Assembly: GCA_028532985.1 (NCBI GenBank)
Contig: JANCIK010000008.1
Span: 2,232,001 to 2,296,000 of the forward strand
Reading direction: 5' to 3'
DNA: 64,000 bases
From: Stropharia rugosoannulata
Lineage: Eukaryota; Basidiomycota; Agaricomycetes; Agaricales; Strophariaceae
In this document: piece by piece, positions 36,730 through 47,829 of the stretch
Layout of the letters: each line of letters opens with the position of its first letter
How positions within the stretch are numbered: position 1 is the stretch's first letter
Notes under the pieces: model-generated
Told to the model about the DNA's origin: nothing
The model's input: only the letters and a program-made list of their open reading frames with translations
The model's database searches: none
Position numbers and translations under genes: made by a program

Positions 36730-36851
36730 CAACTTTATTGAAGCAATGTCTCTGGGTCTCCAAGACATTATCACTCTTCCTTAATTTCCTTATGTAACTT
36801 CACTGAGGCGATGTCTCTGGGTTTCCAAGGCATCATCACCCTGCCTTTCTT
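36730..36851. repeat. Tandem direct repeat, about 57-bp unit
   Basis: Unit 1 starts near 36730 and unit 2 near 36795. They share CAATGTCTCTGGGTCTCCAA versus CGATGTCTCTGGGTTTCCAA and the following CAT[T/C]ATCAC.CT block. Identity is roughly 80% by eye. Confidence 0.55.
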
Positions 36852-37351
36852 GCCCCTAATACTGGTATCTTCTGGTTTAGACATTTTGTCGGTTTATATT
36901 TTCCTTTCAGGAAAGTTGAAACATCGCCGCCTGCCCAGGCCGTCTCATCAGCCGTGAATGCAAATGTTTGAAGTTACGATACGGCAAAACAGGAAGTTAA
37001 TCGAGTTACTGGACTGCTCTTAGAGACGTTGTATTCACGCATGGTATAGGCCAGGAAGGGGGCTCTCTTGTACCCTGTATATGACACCTCTGGCTCCCGT
37101 TGCCCCGAAAAGTCAAAATATGATCAAGCTCTTAAAATAATGGCTACGACTCGCATTTATTCCACAACAGCGGCTTATTAGATTTGAATGCAGATATGAC
37201 AACTCCCAAGTCCACGGTATTCATCGAGTTGGCCAGTACTTGGAGGCGCACCTTTTTGTGTACATCTTAATAGATTCGCGTTCCAAATTGCCTTTCACAC
37301 GAGCCCGAAGCAGATGAGCGGTATCCTGTTCCAGAAGAATTGCTCCATCCT

Positions 37352-38003
37352 TCAGTCTCGGGGTAGTGAGAACCAACTGTCATGCAGTGTTATTACGTGC
37401 AAGTCACAATGCAGAATGCCATTCACCTTGTCCCCAACGTTAACTGATCTGACATCGAAGCCATCGGGAAAAGGTGCTTGTATACACGCATCGACAATGG
37501 TCGCTCCATCGGACAAGACAAAATCAGCTTTGTCAATGGCGTCTCCGCGTGCTTTGTAGGAAATTTGCATGACTTGTACCAGAATTATATCGGGATTTTG
37601 GAGACGCTCACAACCTGGAAGTATTGAACATTCTTCGTCAAAGCCAGTTCCGCGTATTGCCGAGTCTGTGAGGCTCGAAGATACAATTTGATCGTATATC
37701 GCGCATTGCAAATGCTTTCCAAATTCATTCTCATCGACAGACAGCTGTCTATACTGCTGAGCTAGCCATTGCTAGCAAATCCCATAACGTTAGTATTGCA
37801 GAGGTAGAATCAGTGTAATTGTTTACCCGACCAATGATAGGACAAGGGAACCTTGCTGTGACCCATTGCAACAGGGCGATAGGAAATGTTATCTCGGACG
37901 ACACCACTATTCGTCTTTGCATATCTGCTTGTTCGATCAAGGCCAACATTTGCTCTCCTGCTAATCGATGAGCGAATTCGTGCTCCTTGTTGGACCAATA
38001 CAT
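37352..38003 (-). CDS. Hypothetical protein with OB-fold-like C-terminal half (tandem copy A)
   Basis: Exons 38003-37827 and 37771-37352 (55-nt intron) give 198 residues. The N-terminal half has a helix and AMQRRIVV-type strand (RIVVSSEITFPIALLQWVTA). The C-terminal half has DSAIRGTGF, IILVQVMQISYK, FVLSDGATIVDACIQAPFPD, VRSVNVGDKVNGILHCDLHV. The order 'VQV..I - SDG - hydrophobic strand - GDKV' resembles the RPA1 N-terminal OB fold, whose members read [P]xLQVLxIKxI, SDG and GxxV. That assignment is an inference from motif order. The neighbour at 38542-39207 is a clear paralog on the same strand, sharing DSxIxGTGF and VLVQVMQ. Both copies are followed by the same ATGGAGCAATTCTTCT string, so the duplicated unit includes 3' flanking DNA. 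Confidence 0.55.
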
Positions 38004-38541
38004 TTGGCTTCGTCGTTTAATTGATGAGAGTGAATGTTAGATTGTTGCCCGCTAACTGTGGTATGTGTCTTGCTCTTATAGTAACGGACCAGAACTGCTA
38101 AACACTTATGTTGTAACATGGCAGGGTGGAGTGCTTCCGTCAAAGAAATGAATTGCTCACAGATTGCGGAGCTGCGCACACTAGCTTGTAAACTAGCAGT
38201 ATATATGACGGTAGCAGCCACCATTATGGTACCATAGGCTGCTGCGATATCACAGCGCTAAACGCGGAGCGGCCTGCGCAACTACATAATCATTATGTAT
38301 GACCTTTTGAATACATATTCTGGCACCGCTATCCCTCATTCTCGGACTCGTAAATGGATTGTCTAGACACTGCTATCAATGTATCATCAAAGAGTTTGAA
38401 GTCAATGCATGGGTCTACGCTTTCTGACGCACTTCTGTGGTCTATTTACTCCTAATTACTTGTTCAGTGCATAAGTATCTTGGCGCTGTGTGGTTCAAGA
38501 AGAATTGCTCCATTCTCGATGGAAGGCATGGACAAAACCAA
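38004..38541. other. Spacer between the tandem paralogs
   Basis: An 87-codon minus-strand frame (37961-38224) overlaps the start of copy A but is in another frame and not recognised. The rest should contain the promoter of copy A and the terminator of copy B. Confidence 0.35.
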
Positions 38542-39207
38542 CTAATTTTTGAACCTCAGTTGACTGGTCCACATGTAAAACCCAGGACTTACTTTATTCC
38601 CTACCACTCGAAGATCTTCAATGGCCAAACCATTCCGGAATGGAGCACGAGCATGTGCGCTGACAGTTATCTTGCCATCTGAGATAGACAGTCGGACGAA
38701 CTCCGGAGTTCCTTCATCATCAGTTTCAATTGTGGCCTGCATGACCTGGACCAACACTGGTTTGGAAGTTGCCACACGGTCGTTGTCAAGAGGTAGCAAC
38801 CATCCGTCCCTGCCAAACCCAGTTCCCTCTATTATCGAATCAGCAAAATCGGAACACAAAAATTGCCAATGTATCGAGTGTAGCAAAGGCGTGCAGTTGA
38901 TTAGTCCTCCTCCCGTCTTGATACTTGTGAGCCTTTCTTCATCGATTAAGTGCCACAAGTAACACTCCCAAAGCCACTCCTAATAAATGAAGTTTCAACT
39001 GTTATAACGGGTACTGTGTCGCATTTAGGTACCTACATCGTCAATGCGAGTTTGCGAAGTTAGGGAATTCGCCCATTTCTGTGCTGAGGACCAGCCAAAG
39101 AGCATTTCTGCGGTTGTCTCATAAGTGAATAGTTTCCCGTTCATTATTCTTGGAGGAGGAAAATGATTGAACAGAAGCTTTAGTGAATAGTGAGAGAGTT
39201 TAACCAT
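38542..39207 (-). CDS. Hypothetical protein with OB-fold-like C-terminal half (tandem copy B)
   Basis: Exons 39207-39037 and 38979-38542 (57-nt intron, donor GTAGGT) give 202 residues. The start is the ATG at 39207. The N-terminal part (FNHFPPPRIMNGKLFTYETT) differs strongly from copy A. The C-terminal half aligns well: DSIIEGTGF, PVLVQVMQATIETDDE, FVRLSISDGKITVSAHARAP, GLAIEDLRVVGNKVSPGFYM. The order of strands with SDG and GNKV again suggests an RPA1N-like OB fold, inferred, not proven. No zinc motif or membrane segment is seen. It lies between copy A and the Plavaka transposase gene, which is on the opposite strand, about 490 bp away. Confidence 0.55.
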
Positions 39208-39692
39208 GCTTTTAACAAGTTGACGTTTGGTTTTTGCAAGTTCAAGCGATTAGTTTATCGGCTTACTTTTAGTGCAGCACAGTCAGGTAACTTAAATGTT
39301 TTGCGTAGATAGGCCACCTTCATATCACGAAGCCTCCTCCCCTGCACCGCTTGTCTGTAGTCATGATTCTGCGGATGCCGGAATGTAATAGTAGTACGCG
39401 CCACAGGGTGGTCTAAAGACTTATGATAACATTGGACCGTCTATCTTACCCTTAAGCTGACTTTGCTTTCCAAAAGTTACTGTGACGCACCTCCGGTACT
39501 CTGGAACGAGTCAAGGTCTTGAGACTGCGTAATCAACATTTCTCCGAACTGCGAAGTGGACGCAGCCTATGACTCAGTAGCACTTGTTAGCTCCTCTCTC
39601 GTTTGGAACAGGTGATAGTGGTGTAAAGGTCTGTCATTCAATGGTCCCATCGAGTTTCTCCGATCTTCCACTGTTATCCCATTAATCCTTCT
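39208..39692. other. Divergent spacer between OB-fold-like gene and transposase
   Basis: About 485 bp. It must contain the promoters of both genes and possibly the left end of the Plavaka element. I could not find a convincing CACTA-type terminal repeat here that pairs with the right flank. Confidence 0.35.
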
Positions 39693-42600
39693 ATGCCACA
39701 GGAATTCTCTTGTATACCAGCTTGTGGAAAGTCCTTTCAGAAACCTGGTTCACTGTCAAAACACAAGCACGGCTGTGCACATGTGCTCGCCAGTCGCAAA
39801 AACGTACTGCTTGATTATCAGAATCGTGGAGTCAAATATACGGTGGTGCCAGAGAATCATAGAGCTCGGCGTTTTGCTGTAGGTGTATCCTTCACTTCGA
39901 TGTTTCAATATTCCTTTCTGACACCAATGTAGTCTCTTTTTTCTCCTGAAGGCAGTCACGGCAATAATGTACAGGACATTGCTGGATCTTCTGCCGCCCC
40001 GAACCCTGTCCTCAATCATGCTGTTAGAACGGCTCTGTCGAACGCACCTACATTAGAACAGGACTCTGCCGTTACTGAAGGGGCTCTGGCTACCCTACCA
40101 ACATTATTAACCCCGTATTCTGAAAATTGCCGTCGCCGCCGCATTCCGTCCCGTTTTGCAGATATTTATCCAGAAACTCTTGCCCCTGCTGTTGAAACCG
40201 AACTTTGGGATTCCACTGCGCCCCCGCGAGTCTTGCAGTTGGTTCATAATCATTTAATTAGCAGAAAAAATTGTTTTGGCCTTTACAGGGAATATGAATG
40301 GACGCCAACTTATGATCCGACTGACCAACTATCATTGGAAGATTTGGCCAATTCCCGTGGACATATAACTTCGGACAGCAATCTCAGCGGCACTGAAGCT
40401 CGCCCAGCGCATTGGCCATTTGCCAACGTTACCATCTGGCGAACACTTTCCTGGATGAACAATGGCACTACTACAAAATCAGAGTCAGAGGTTACATCTT
40501 TCGTCAAGAACGTCATTCAGCAGCCGGACTTCGACCCGCAACATTTTAAAGGTTTTGATGCTCATCGAGAGAATATTCGTTTCGACAAGGCAATTGCTAG
40601 TACTAATTTAATCAAAAGTCAATTCATCGAGTCATCAGTAGACATTCTGGTTCCGTCAGGCCGTGCCGGCGTTCAGCCTCGCTCTTTCACTGTGACTGGC
40701 CTTCTTTATCGAAACCTTACTGCCACCATCGTTGAAGCGTTTCAAGACCGTTTATCTCACATGTTGCACTATACTCCTTATAGACTCTTTCATTGTAACA
40801 TGCTTACAGGCCAAGTCCAGCGCGTTTACGGTGAATTGTTTACGTCAGATACATTCCTGGCTGAATATGAAAACCTGCAGAAATATGGGAAACTAGCGCC
40901 TGAAGATGCAGACTGTAAATGCGAAAAAGCAGTGGCGGCGCTCATGATATCATCCGACGCAACACATTTGACAAATTTTGGAAATGCAAAAGCGTGGCCT
41001 ATCTACCTAATGCTCGGAAACCTATCAAAGTATGTTAGATCTAAGCCCAATTCTGGGGCTATGCACCATTTGGCTTACATGCCATCGGTAATACATGATT
41101 TGCCCTCTTTTCCTGCAAGGTACTGATAACTGTATATTCAGCTGCCCGACTTATTCTTTGACATGGTTTCAAGCTTCCATGCCAAATGGCGGACTCAAAA
41201 ACAAGACATATTGGGGCACTGCCGACGGGAACTAATTCATGCAATTTGGAGAAAAATTCTGGACGATGAATTTATACATGCTTATCAATATGGAGTTCTC
41301 ATACAGTGCAAAGATGGAGTCAAAAGACGGATATACCCGCGGTTTTTCACATATTCGGCTGATTATCCAGAGAAGTAAGACACTACTCCCTTATAAAGAC
41401 ATATTTGTTTGTTTGACTGCCGATTACAGAGTTCTGCTAGCAACTATCCGGGCCAAGGGTTTGTGTCCTTGTCCCAGATGCTTAGTCCCTAAACCCCGAA
41501 TGGACCGCTTAGGAATGCGGCGAGATATTAAAATACGCTCATCGCAATTCCGTCAGTATATGGCCTCTAATGTGAAGGCTGCTCGTGACGCTATATATCG
41601 CTCGGGTCTTGGAATTCGTAGTCAAGCTGTGGAGAATCTACTGAAGTCGTTCTCGGGGGTTCCTACCTTTGCAAGTATATTTAATAAATCTCACGACCTG
41701 TAACTATCTAATTCTATACCAGAACGCCTTTGTAGACTGTCTGGGCCCTAACTTTAATCCGTCTAACATGCTCGTTCCCGATATCCTGCATGAATTTGAG
41801 CTTGGTATTTGGAAGCAACTATTCATACATTTAATCCGCCTACTACATGCTTCAAACAAAGCAGACGGTGATCGTGTCATAGAACTAGATAAAAGGTCAG
41901 GTACTTCTATATATTTGTGAGTAATTTCTTATCCTTTTCTCTAGATACCGTGATATAGGACCTTTTGGAAATGATACTATCCGCAAGTTTTCCGACAATG
42001 TCTCCGAGATGAAAAGACTTGCGGCTCGAGATTTTGAGGATATTTTACAGGTTAGGAAGATTTTATACTTGATCTCATGAGTGACTAACTGAATTGTGTA
42101 GTGCGCCATTCCTGTCTTTGAAGGGCTTCTTGACTCACGCCACAATGGTCGTGTCATTAAGATGCTTTATCGCACTGCTGAGCTACATAGCTACCTCAAG
42201 CTGCGTTTGCATACTGATGATACACTGAAGCGCACAGAGCAATTGATTGTTGAGTACGGACGGATTATGCGGGCGTTCCGCGATACTACCTGTGCAGAAT
42301 TCGATACCAGTGAGCTACCAAGGGAGAAAGCGGTCCGTGTCCGTAATCAGGCACTGCAAGTCAAGGCGGGTAAAAATCCGACGTCGGAAGGGGCAGCATC
42401 ATCCAACCGCAAGAAGAAGCTGAATCTATGTACCTCGAAGTTTCACGCGCTTGGCGATTATGTCTCATATATACGTGAATATGGTACAACTGACTCATAT
42501 ACAACGCAACTGGTGTGTATTCTTTCACTGGTACAGTGGATCCGAGATCTCAGTACATTAGTGACAATTTTGCGCTAGGGTGAGGTTGCACATGCACCGG

Positions 42601-43812
42601 TCAAAAGAGCATATGCTATGTCTAATAAGAGAAATGCCATGAAACAGATGAGCAATAGGTACATGCGACAGCAAGTAACAAAAAGCCTTGAAGCAGTGGA
42701 ACACGAAGAATATGAAGAAGCCAATAGACCAGAAAATCTGTCTAAACATTATATAATTTCACACACACGAAACAACCCCCTCAATATTTTTGCATTTGTT
42801 CAAGACGGTGATCCCTCAAAAAAGGTGAGAATCATTACTTGCTTTCTTTGTGCTCTATGTCACCTTTCCTACTTGCAGAATTTCATTCCAAAGCTACAAG
42901 ATCATTTATTGGGTCGGATGCTTGGGCTCGTTTTTGATGGGGACGACTCTGGCCAATTTACAGACCAAGATCGCAATACAATAAGATTACGCAATTCAAC
43001 AATCTACAGGCATTGCACGGCCAGAATAAATTACACCACCTATGATATACGCCGTGACTTTGATACGATCAATCCCAAAAGCCGCCCATATGTAATGTTG
43101 GCCTCTCCTGATACGACCACCAATGCCATCGATCCATTTTGGTATGCCCAAGTCCTGGGTATATTTCATGCCGATGTGCAATGTAATGCCCCTCAATCCA
43201 CTACTGGGCTCGCATGGTCGCAGGTGGATTTTTTGTGGGTGCGGTGGCTTGGTTCTGAGCCAGGGGCCTCACACGGGCACAAAATTGCCAAGTTGCCTAT
43301 GGTAGGATATGTACCTGAAATCGATGATCTTGCTTTTGGGTTTCTAGATCCAAGCCTCGTCATCAGAGGATGTCACTTGATACCGGTGTTCAATAATGGA
43401 CGGACAACATCATTATTAAATACACAACACCAAACGGAGGCCCGACCAAGTGGGAATACGACGGACTGGCTAAATTATTATGTCGGAATGTAAGGATGTC
43501 AAGCAGTTTGTATCAAAGCCCTTTAGAGCTGATTGTCCTGCACGTCCCAGTTTTGTTGATCGAGATATGTTTATGCGCTTTTCTGGCGCCGGAATTGGCC
43601 ATGTAGACAAGATGTTTGTTATGTCAGACAATCCAGGAAACGACGGCATAGACGTTGATATTGCTGATAATGACTCTGATGGTTCCGAAGGGACTGTTGG
43701 CCCTCAAGAACTGGCATCCTTTGATTCGTGTGAAGATCCCGAAGACGAATCCGGAACTGAGCATGAAGACCCAGCAAGTGATAGTTCCGACGAGGGATAC
43801 GATGAATTGTAG
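39693..43812 (+). CDS. Plavaka-type (CACTA superfamily) transposase
   Basis: A multi-exon gene that begins with a C2H2-like finger (CIPACGKSFQKPGSLSKHKH). It continues through the landmarks of the Plavaka family: RPAHWPFANVTIWRTLSWM, VQRVYGELFTSDTFLAEYEN, ISSDATHLTNFGNAKAWPIY, YPRFFTYSADYPEK, VLLATIRAKGLCPCPRCL, NMLVPDILHEFELGIWKQLF, LGDYVSYIREYGTTDSYTTQ and RDMFMRFSGAGIGH at the end. Acidic residues of the RNase-H-like core are plausible at SSDATHL and LVPDILHEFE. The final join WLNYYVGI-FVDRDMF keeps frame across an intron at about 43492-43553. I found no frameshift or internal stop in any exon, so the copy may be active. It ends in an acidic tail (ESGTEHEDPASDSSDE). Such elements move by cut-and-paste. 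Confidence 0.85.
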
Positions 43813-46800
43813 AAGAACCTGTATGTTTTGGTTACTACTACTCAATTGACATCACCTTATCATGCCTAATACTCGTGGATACTGGGCGTCATGCAGCAAC
43901 AAGAGGCCGCGGGCAGTCGCGGATGTACTAAGAGGACCGCGAGGTGTGAATGTGAATGTGATTTGTAGGAAATGCCCTCCTTCCCCGCACGTACGCGCCA
44001 TGGGCGTCACAGAACCAGGATTGTACGCTATCTTTTGACAGAAGACTCTACATTTCCTCTATTGGAATACTTCATTTTGCAATGCATGAATGCCCGCGCG
44101 TCTGGCATGCTGGTGTGTTGTGACGACTTGTCACTGAACACAAACTTCTAACGCCTGCCCGTCCGCTGTACCACATCACATCCCGCGGCACCCAGTGCTA
44201 ACCTAATATCTTACTCTAAAAGGTCATGGATACGTAGCAAATCAGTCAAGCTCGACGTACAGCCTACTCACCTGCAATGCTCATAGCCCGTACTGCGTCC
44301 GTCAACGTTGCTGTATTTTCCGTCGTCACTGTTCTACACTCACCATCGTTGTTCATTGCGTCAGAATCCCTCAAAACGAATGCGTGACCTGCCACAGTCC
44401 TCAAAATGCGCAGAGTGCAAACGACGTCAAACGGGTCACTGTGAATCCTGCGACAAGTCGGACGCCAGCGACTGATGAGAAGATAGAGGCGGCGCACAAA
44501 ATATATCAGTCATATAACAGGCTCCAAATTCCAGAAACGACATGCGGACCTATGTTGACACTCCGCACCCCACTTGAACCTGCGACGACGGCAGCGACAT
44601 ACTGCAGCTCACCCAGACTACTTGAATGAAGGCGACAACTGGTACCCAATACTTGCTAATCAAATCCAGCTCGCGGGACGACAGGCACGACTAGCACACA
44701 GAGGCAACGGGGTACAGTCTACTGACTCAGGCGGCGACTACGTGATGCAGCGGGGCTCACTCACCACATTGAGCTTGATTGTAGTATCTGCGAGCCTAGC
44801 GACTGCCGCTAACGCGATGGGCTGCCACTGAAGTAAACCACGGTACCTCACTTACAAGCTTGCAAGGCTAGCATAACCGGGACAACGGCAAATCACGCGC
44901 AGTACCAGTACGTTCAGCTGGACGACAACCCACGCTCCTTCAATGGATGTTCCTGTACCACGCGAAGTTGCAGCTAAGCTGAGCGCTTCTGCCTGAGCAG
45001 GAGGCTAGACTCGAAGCTTGTACGTGCAGGGTGGCAGCGACTCTGACCGCAACGTGCTTTACAATAGTCGGAGACTGCTGCAAGGCCACGGTCCGTTGAC
45101 TACGACGGTGGACTCACTGAGTACCCTAGGCGCAACGCGAAGAAAGAAGGTCACTACGACTTCGTGTACCAGAAATCATGAAATCGTATCTGGTCTCACC
45201 TTCCGTCATTGGCAGTATCCGATATTCAAAGCAACCAGGCTGATCACGCAGACGGAGCTTGAAAATTTCTACTTCTACGCCTACTTCATCCCAATGATCT
45301 TCCTCGACTTCAATTGCTCCGAAAGACCAGCCTGTCAGAGTCACACTCAAGCTCAGCGACAACATCTCGCGCTTTCGACTTGCGCCGTGCGTACCAAATT
45401 AAGAAGCTCGGCGCTATGATTGGATTTTATCCGAGTTCTCGTCCAGTCTCTTTTCCTTGAAGTCGCTGCCCTTTGAACATACTTTCATCGTCGTTCTACA
45501 TGCACCAACATCAGAGTCACTCTCCGCTAACAAATTATATTTGTAGTAATCGTACTAACTGCGATCGCCTGCGCCTACCCTCCCGTAAGCTTGATGAATT
45601 CGGGAACCGCCGCTACACAAATCCTTGGAGCACTTCGGAGAGATTGGAGCTGGATGACATGTCGGCGTACAGGGGTGAAGCCTTTTAGGAGCGATGAGTA
45701 GTAAATACGGGTGCCCTGGGTGTACTCAGGCTGTCCTGTGACTACCTTCAAAACTAAAACTTTTGATCGGACCTCGTTTATTGATTTCATTTTCTGAGCC
45801 TTTTGTGCAGGTGAAGGTAATAAGGTGACAAAGCGGCAGGCTAGTAAAGCCTCACTGTGACTAGTAGATAGATAGTAGAAAGTTAATACTACTAGTAAAT
45901 GATCATAGTACTACTGAGTCGGATTCGTGCCCGAGCTACAGATCCTTCTTTTATGTCTGCCAGTCCTAGTAGTCGTAGCTATCTTTCTAGCATTTTACGG
46001 GCCTTTCGATGTCTCTGAGAGAGCCCTCAATGTAAAATTGTATATGTCGCAAATGACAACTTTAGTACGCACGCAATGGCACATGCGTCATACGCAGTCG
46101 ACTGAGGAGGCGCATATGCTCCCACGCCCCGGAGTCCATACTACTACGATGTACTCTACATATAATTGTTTGAAAATTGTGCATCACACTGGTTCGGGAC
46201 AGTAATATGCTATGATATGTAGTGGGTACGGCATGTGGCAGTTACCGTTAAAAATTGAGAACAGAGCATTATAGCTTGTATAAAATGGTCCATAAAAAAA
46301 ACGGAACATGAGATTTGGTGATATTTGAGATCCCCAAGATAAATCGACATAAGGTTGACGGAACGTCATGCCGGGTTTGGTAACCTTGGCAGCTTACTAT
46401 CGCAGCTGAAAACACAAACCAAATTTCCACGTTTTTCCTGTAGTAAACAGACTTCCAACGACCCATAATTACTTGTATAGGCAACTAACACTGCCACCTT
46501 TATCATCAAGTTGGCCGGCAATTACCAGGTCTTATAATACACAGATGATCGATGATCTTATCCCATACTAGTTATCGCACAGTAGTCAACAAGATACCTC
46601 AGGGTCAGGGAGAAGGATATATATTTAAATCATGTATTGTCAGTGTTTTAATACATCATAAGGATGATCTCTTACAACTACACCGAGTGATATTGGCAAA
46701 TTATCAACCGATTATAGCTGAGGAACTCGGAGACGATTTATTTACAACATTCAGACTTACGTGTGAATACAATAAAATAGAAGGTCATTGAAAAACTGAA

Positions 46801-47642
46801 CTACTCTGGCATATTAGGTTTTCAAATTGCGGGCTCAGAATTTGGTATTTCGTAATTGTGTATATATGTCCATGATTCTGGCAGCTTCACGATCAGAGTT
46901 AAAAGTCAATCCCAAGTTCTGAACTTTTTCCTGATGAGGCTTCACCAAGTTAAACATAACTATGAATTGGTCTACGGTCCTGTCAGACCGGATGCATAAT
47001 CACTCTCAATTCGTGAACCGTTTCTTGCACCTTCTGTCGTCATGCTATTGTCTACACTAGCGGTCACGCGTCGGCCGCGAACACATTCTCAATCCGTGTT
47101 TGGCCCTGTGCAGCCTTGTGCAGCATATCGATCTCGATGTTCGCTCTGATTGATGCAAGTTGGCATGGTGTTTTCAATGACGACATTAATAGAGGCAGAC
47201 GACCACTTTTTTCTGAATTTCACTCGCATTGCGCTATTTCATTCGCTGTCGAATTTCAGTGGTGTTTGCCAGTGCTTGCCCAGTCCAAGACTAACCAAGA
47301 TCGGGGGCTTGTCCTGGCTTGTCACTGCCTTATGTCACTGCCTTTCTCTTGGGCTTGAGCTTGGACTAGACTTGGTACCGACAGAACGCCTCAAAATGGC
47401 TTTCGAAGTTAATTTGAAGTAACCATTTGCCTCACATTTGTGGCTTTTCCTATTCCCATGCGTTTCCATACGTCCCCTTCGAAACGCTATGATATTCTGT
47501 CGACTCGACCAATGGCTTTTGGGCTTGGTGCCACCTTTGACTAAGTCGTCTCACAGAACACCCCCCAAAACCAAGAGGTTTATGAGGGTCTATGTGATCC
47601 GCTTTGCTCAGGAGACCCGGGGCTTCTCTTGGACTTCTCTGC
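43813..47642. other. About 4 kb with no supported gene
   Basis: Open frames here are short and mutually overlapping. A four-cysteine mini-frame near 44380 (KCAECKRRQTGHCESC) and a 79-codon minus-strand frame at 45126-45365 (GWSFGAIEVEEDHWDEVGVE) are the only stretches with any coding look, and neither joins to neighbours. Clusters of CTAGTA-type motifs lie at 45840-45920. The right end of the transposon must lie somewhere in the first part. Confidence 0.4.
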
Positions 47643-47649
47643 TATAAAA
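47643..47649 (+). promoter_or_regulatory. TATA box of the secreted-protein gene
   Basis: TATAAAA lies 187 bp upstream of the ATG at 47830. It is followed by a long pyrimidine-rich leader (about 47680-47829), the arrangement seen in strongly expressed fungal genes. Confidence 0.6.
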
Positions 47650-47829
47650 ACACGTCCGATTCAAAGTTGTGTCAGGACTTTCCTTCCTTTCGTGCCATTT
47701 TCTTTCTTTGAATTCTTCTTTTCCTAACGGCTAGTCCGTTTTTTCTTCCAATTCGCCTTCAGTTCATTTCCTTTAGTGCACCCTTAGAGCTCACGATCTC
47801 TTCCTCTTCACAACACTCCTTTTTTCACT

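Larger units (their letters stand above)
36133..37351. other. Gene-free stretch with two different direct duplications
   Basis: 1.2 kb without a supported gene. It contains two separate pairs of degenerate direct repeats, listed individually. Their presence beside the tandem paralog pair and the transposon marks this area as duplication-prone. Confidence 0.45.

Noticed and set aside
39208..44200. CACTA-type terminal repeats of the Plavaka element
   Set aside because: CACTG/CAGTG strings exist in both flanks, but none pair convincingly or show a target duplication, so no boundary was called.
44384..44831. Four-cysteine mini-frame and overlapping longer frame
   Set aside because: Very short, no partner exon and no conserved context; chance Cys spacing cannot be excluded.
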